Shown here: piece by piece, positions 59,136 to 64,000 of the stretch
Numbering within the stretch: the stretch's first letter is position 1
Layout: every line of letters begins with the position of its first letter
Source: Halichondria panicea
Lineage: Eukaryota; Porifera; Demospongiae; Suberitida; Halichondriidae
DNA: 64,000 nt
Direction of reading: 5' to 3'
Assembly: GCF_963675165.1 (NCBI RefSeq)
Contig: NC_087386.1
Span: 6,713,066 to 6,777,065 of the forward strand
Position numbers and translations under genes: made by a program
The notes under the pieces: model-generated
Told to the model about the DNA's origin: nothing
What the model saw: only the letters and a program-made list of their open reading frames with translations
Database searches by the model: none

Positions 59136-62100
59136 ATGAAGGTGACTGTGAAGACCATAGATGCCCAGAGCATTCAGTTGGACGTGGAGCCAGATGTGAG
59201 TGCGCTAGTGTACATATTATATAAGTATAAAAGGGGTGGTATTTGTACTGACCTCCCTCCACTGCCATGTAGCTGACTGTGAATGAGCTCAAGATTGCTA
59301 TTTTGGAGAAATTGGTAAGAATTGTCCCTAATGCTGCATTACTATGCATACTCTGTGATGATTTGTGCAGGACGCTGTGGGAAAGCAAATACGACTGATT
59401 TGGCGAGGGAAGGTACTCAATGACGACAAGAAGTTGAGCGAATATGGTACGTATATATGTTGCTGACTCAGCAATTATAACCTCTGTGTATCGTGTAGCT
59501 CATTATTGTCACTATATAACTTTACTCTGATTAATGCCCACCATTACAGCAAGTGACGAACTCATGCTCCACCTGGTGTACAGACCACCCCCCAGGGAGG
59601 ATGGTGAGCACACACACACACTGTGGGGGGTATAGGTTATGCTTCATTAGGATTTAGCATTAAATAGAGCATCTTTGAACGACCATCACTTTAGTTCTGT
59701 AGGTCCAATAACGATAGAGGCCTTTCAGATGATGTGTTAAAATCAAAATTCTATTTATACTATAGCCCATTGTCTTTAGGAAAATGGAAAATAATAGCCC
59801 ATGACAAATTTGAGATTCCATTTGAAAGAGCTCCTTCTAAGCTTTCATCGTTGAATTGGATCATCAGAACTCTAGTTACAGAGCCAACTCTAGTATTTCA
59901 ACTCAGCGTTAAATGCTTTAAATGGCCCTAAATTGCAGTTCTATTGGTGTGGGGTGATCTAGGTTACCGTATGCTGGTTGACCCTACATGCCACGAGTAG
60001 CTTGCTTTCATTACTGTGGTTACTCACATGTAATTAAGTGGTTGATTCTAGTTGTAACATCGGTTGTCTTTCATTGTATCACTTTCATTCTTTATGTTAG
60101 CTGATTACCCCTCAGGCACTAATGAGGGGGCGGAGCCTGATGGGGCCACACCCCCTCCCCCTCCTCGGGTAATTGACCACACCCACGAAGTCATGTTCGT
60201 ACAAGGTGACTCTGCAGACATTCCAGCCAGTATCACAGAAATCACTCAGGTACGTGCGTGGGCGTACATCACGTGTTTTCATAGTAAAACTTCAAATATT
60301 TGTTAGTCACAGTCTGGATAATTACAATTTTGATTGTGTTCTGTAGCTCGCTGATAGCTGTATTATCAGGTGGTGTGCTTTAATCTTTAATTATCTGTGT
60401 ACATATTTTGCAACCATGAGTAGCGTGAGGATATGTGTTTGTCTCCTCCCCCCAGGGGCTGGTGGACAGAGTGCTGGGTTCACTCAATGCTCAGGGTGCA
60501 CGAGGCACCGTCACTGCCACTGCATCGTCTATTGTAAGCCACACCCCCTTTTGTGTGTAGTCCCTCATGCTTCCCTCATACAGGATTCAACCGGACGTAG
60601 GGAGACTGCACAAGTGTCCGCTTCCACTAGGGAGGCTAAACCAACACTTCCTATCGCTGATCCCACACCCCCCACACCATCACAGCCGCCCCCACAACCA
60701 CCCCCTGCAGCGGAGGCCACACAGACAGCTGAGGCCACACCCCCAGCAGAGGCCACACAGACAGCTGAGGCCACACCCCCAGCAGACCCCCCACCCACTG
60801 AAGAGGAGGACAAGGAAAAAGAGGCACGGGAACAGCGGGAGATGATACAAGAATATAAAACACAGAAGAATATTCGAAGTCATGTGAAAGATGCTTATCG
60901 TACTCTTCAGCATGCTGATAGGGTGTTGCTAAGATATAAGGTTGGTCCAGTGTAACCACCCACTCATCTGTTATCACTCCCCTCCCCCTCCACCCACTCC
61001 ACACCCTTTCGTCTGTTAGAAAGCGTCGGCTCGTGCAGATGGTCAGACTGTGGATCCGGACGAGGATATTGAGACAATTCATGACGTCAATCGTGTGCTT
61101 GCTTACAACAACGGAACAACAAGGTGTGTGTGTGGGTGTGTGGGTGGATGTGTGTGTGTGTGTGTGGGGTGTGTTGTACACTGTACATGTAGTTATCTTT
61201 TAGCAGCCATAACTTTGGTCCAATGTCGTGCACTTTCTGAAATCTTTGAAATAGACCTTTCAAATGATACTGCCCATGGTCCAAGGCCGAATTATTATGA
61301 CCCCCGACAACATTTTGGATTTAAAGACATCGTTTGAAATGTGTCTTTCTAAGCTTTCAGAAAATCAGAAAATCATAAATTGGATCAAGTTATGGCGACT
61401 GAAAGAGTCCCTAAACCAACAATATTAATAATTATAATAACCTCCCTCTGCTCATGGCATGCAGTGCGAGTATCTACGTGACACTGTTGAACTATCAGGA
61501 GGACCTGTTCGCACGAGCTCGCCCACTCACCCGTCACATGACTGACACCATCCAACGCAGCCAACCACACCAAGTCAGTCCAACAATATAATGAGGTCAT
61601 AATCATGTGTGTACCCCCCGCCCCCGCATACTTTACATGACATGCACCGTCAGTCATGTAGTACTTGTAGGGAGTTTGTATTTATAGTGTCAGATTAAGA
61701 TAGTAGTTTTAAGGAACTGTTTTGTAATTATGTGCGTGACCCCGCCCACCACACACACCACACAGGAGCTGGAGGCTTGGAAAGAGGCCCAGATTGCTCA
61801 GACTGTACGAGAGTTCAACTATTACATGGGCCATGCTGCTGTCTCTCTGTCACGCCTTCATGTCAACATGTTTGCCCCTCCCCCACGAGTCATCGTCTCC
61901 ACACCCCCCAAGACCACAGAGATGAGGGGGATCATGTCACAGATGAGGTCCATGCATGCTGCACCCCGTCCCCCCTCCGGTAAGTGAGCGTGGTTTGGTG
62001 GGCATCTCATAATAATTTAGCAAAGTAAAAAAAAAGAATTATTTTGCATTGTTAATTTTTGTTTCATTCACTTGTTCTTTATTTCCTCCAGGCTATGTGA

Positions 62101-63346
62101 TTGAGATTACGCATAACGATGAGAGTGGGCAGGAGCGGACCACTCGAGCACGACTAGACACTGGGGGTCGTCCAGGGGGTCTCTTTGGTGGCCTCGGTGG
62201 TGGTGGTGGTGGTGGTATGGGACTTGGCGGAATGGGGATGGGGCTTGGTGGAATGGGAATGGGAATGGGAATGGGAGGTGGTCTGGCCGAGCTGCTACGG
62301 CAACGAGTGGAGCGTGACGAACAAGAGGAGGAAGAAAAGAAAGAAACAGATACTGGCACGGAGGGAGCGAAACCAATGGAGACAGAACCAAGCATGCCCA
62401 GTACGTCTAAAAATGGCAGCAAACGAGAATCAGAGGAGGAGCATATGGATACTAGCACACCCCCTGCCAAGAAGCCGTCCATTGACCCCGATGAATCCCA
62501 GCCAAAGCCAACAGCTGCTACTAGTGGGTCGACCTCTGACCCCTCTGCTGGTAAGTCACATGCACAATAATAATAATAGTTCAGTATAGCCTCGTTCCTA
62601 TAATAAAGCGGATAGGCAAACAATATTGAAGTCCATAAGCATACAGCTCTGTTATCCTTGTGCCCCTACCGTCTGCAGGAGAGGGGGACAAGTGATGACT
62701 CAGCACGTACGGCCGCACAGAAAGCTATAGAACTATTGACAATTGAATTAACTCTTAAATTGATTTCCTATTGTAATGCTACATGTATTGTGTGCAATAA
62801 CCATTTCTAATTAATGTGTGGTTGAGTTGTGATGTGATGTGCTATTGTAAGGAAAAGTTGAACACTTCACAGCTTCTGGAGGGGGAGCTGATAAATCTGA
62901 ACCTGCCAAGTCCGAGGGTGGCGATGATAAAGAGGGCGTGGCCACAGAGGATGAAGAGGGCGTGGCCACGGAGGGAGAGGAACGAGAGCTAACGCAGATA
63001 GAGAAGGACATATCAGAATATCTGGCACGACTGGTTGCTCATATTGTGGCTGGGACTCCAATGCTGCCGCCAAGCATGAGGGGGGAGGCAGGTCAGTGGG
63101 TGTGGTCAACTGAGGGGGGTGGTTTTATCTCCTTTTTATCTGCTTTAATTAGGTGAGGCCTCTGGAGGTGATAAAAAAGAAGAGAATGATGAGAAAGAGC
63201 TGACGTTTGCGCAGAGATTTGCCGGACCACCAGGTACAAAGGTTAAAATTCGGCAGCCTCCCCAGCGTCCAATGTTCCCGGGTATGGCTCCTATGGAAGG
63301 ACCTTCCATCACTATTGACAACCCAGGGGACGGCGCTGAGCCAGAG
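59136..63346 (+). CDS. BAG6: BAG6/Scythe-like ubiquitin-like chaperone factor (5' part, continues beyond window)
   Basis: Thirteen exons seen: 59136-59195, 59273-59314, 59371-59446, 59550-59603, 60101-60249, 60456-60533, 60584-60940, 61020-61123, 61465-61573, 61766-61979, 62092-62550, 62852-63091, 63153-63346 (712 codons, open). N-terminal ubiquitin-like domain (KVTVKTIDAQSIQLDVEPDL, QIRLIWRG, VLNDDKKLSEY). Then Pro/Ala-rich repeats (EATQTAEATPPA), a segment resembling the human region before TPPR (HAAVSLSRLHVNMFAPPPR) and a Gly/Met-rich run. BAG6 shields hydrophobic chains and feeds tail-anchored proteins to GET/TRC40 or to the proteasome. The C-terminal BAG-like domain is outside the window. 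After exon 11 an alternative acceptor (62678) leads to an early stop at 62693-62695. Confidence 0.82.
59655..59890. repeat. Fold-back repeat, CCATAACTT family
   Basis: BAG6 intron 4: TTAAATAGAGCATCTTTGAA, GTAGGTCCAATAACGATAGA, GAGCTCCTTCTAAGCTTTCA, AGAACTCTAGTTACAGAGCC. Confidence 0.85.
61200..61412. repeat. Fold-back repeat, CCATAACTT family (CCATGG-core, shortened)
   Basis: BAG6 intron 8: AGCAGCCATAACTTTGGTCC, CTGCCCATGGTCCAAGGCCG, CTTTCTAAGCTTTCAGAAAA, ATCAAGTTATGGCGACTGAA. Confidence 0.85.
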
Positions 63347-63394
63347 GTCAGTAGTAGACTATGAACTTTTGTAACATTGTTTGTTCTCTCTGTT

Positions 63395-63674
63395 AAGCTC
63401 CCGCGAGTGGGCTGAATACGCCAGCGATAGTCTTAGGCTCCCGCGAGTGGGCTGAATACGCCAGCGATAGTCTTAGGCTCCCGCGAGTGGGCTAAATACG
63501 CCAGCGATAGTCTTAGGCTCCCGCGAGTGGGCTAAATACGCCAGCGATAGTCTTAGGCTCCCTCGAGTGGGCTGAATACGCCAGCGATAGTCTTAGGCTC
63601 CCGCGAGTGGGCTAAATACGCCAGCGATAGTCTTAAGCTCCCGCGAGTGGGCTGAATGCGCCAGCGAAAGTCTT
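63395..63674. repeat. 40-bp minisatellite, seven copies
   Basis: Unit: AAGCTCCCGCGAGTGGGCTG plus AATACGCCAGCGATAGTCTT, with single-base variants (GCTGAATACG/GCTAAATACG). GC-richer than its surroundings; lies after the last visible BAG6 exon. Confidence 0.95.
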
Positions 63675-63692
63675 AATCAATGATTTTGGGAA

Positions 63693-64000
63693 TCTTTCAG
63701 CTGCCATAACTTATTTTGTGGATCGAAAGTCAAAAATGTTATGGTTTTTTGAAAGCTTAGAAAGAGACCTTTCAAATGGTACCATCAAAGTTGATATTCG
63801 AGAGTTAAAAGTATTTTCTAATTTAGCCGTACCATGGATTATAGCCCATGGTCCGAGGCCGAAAAATGACAAATTAGGGCCGCAACGAAATTTTGGATTG
63901 AATCACATCATTTGAAAGGAATTTTTCTAAGCTTTCAGAAAATCCTAAAATATTTGACATTGGATCAACTGTACTCAAGTTATGGCTGTTGAAAGACACC
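63693..64000. repeat. Fold-back repeat, CCATAACTT family (CCATGG-core), reaches the window end
   Basis: TTTCAGCTGCCATAACTTAT, GAAAGCTTAGAAAGAGACCT, core CCATGGATTATAGCCCATGG, then CTAAGCTTTCAGAAAATCCT and TCAAGTTATGGCTGTTGAAA at the right end. Nearly the whole element is present. Confidence 0.9.

Noticed and set aside
63395-63674. CRISPR-like array of 40-bp repeats
   Set aside because: The units are directly adjacent without unique spacers and the DNA is eukaryotic: an ordinary minisatellite.

Overview
This is animal nuclear DNA, most likely from a sponge (probably a demosponge). It has spliced genes with short introns of about 50-700 bp and roughly one gene per 4 kb on both strands. It contains a fibrillar collagen with C-propeptide, a complete DROSHA, NELFB and BAG6, which together point to Metazoa. 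Many (GT)n/(CA)n tracts, minisatellites and small fold-back elements lie in introns and between genes. The phylum call is inference; nothing here is diagnostic of a species.

Left part (1-15,260): the last exons of an unknown acidic, proline-rich protein (minus). Then QTRT1 (tRNA-guanine transglycosylase catalytic subunit, minus), head to head with TTC16 (plus), followed by CFAP77 (plus) and a NEK6/7-type kinase (minus). After these come a frameshifted methyltransferase pseudogene and an intact methyltransferase gene (minus), and a 1.3-kb gene desert holding inverted-repeat elements.

Middle (15,261-43,300): a 20-exon M16-family zinc metallopeptidase of the C05D11.1/Sdd3 type. A two-exon gene for a type II membrane protein that joins an epimerase-like Rossmann domain to a putative glycosyltransferase domain follows on the minus strand, divergent from a 22-exon DROSHA. 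Next is a 50-exon fibrillar collagen gene with a helix of about 1,011 residues.

Right part (43,310-64,000): PSMB7 (proteasome beta2, minus); a second methyltransferase with a collapsed tandem copy upstream; a 2.1-kb repeat-rich gap; ALG14; METAP1 (minus) head to head with RPL34; NELFB (minus) head to head with BAG6 (plus, runs off the window). A 5'-truncated LINE sits in the NELFB/BAG6 promoter gap.

Gene themes: RNA and protein biogenesis (QTRT1, DROSHA, RPL34, METAP1, NELFB), protein quality control (PSMB7, BAG6, M16 peptidase), glycosylation (ALG14, the epimerase/glycosyltransferase gene), cilia (TTC16, CFAP77) and matrix (collagen). The most interesting large-scale signal is gene content. 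From memory of human map positions, most of these genes fall in the four human MHC-paralogous regions (6p21, 9q32-34, 19p13, 1p21), so the window looks like a piece of an ancient proto-MHC linkage group. All exon boundaries were derived by hand from GT/GC...AG sites, reading frame and family similarity, without transcript data.
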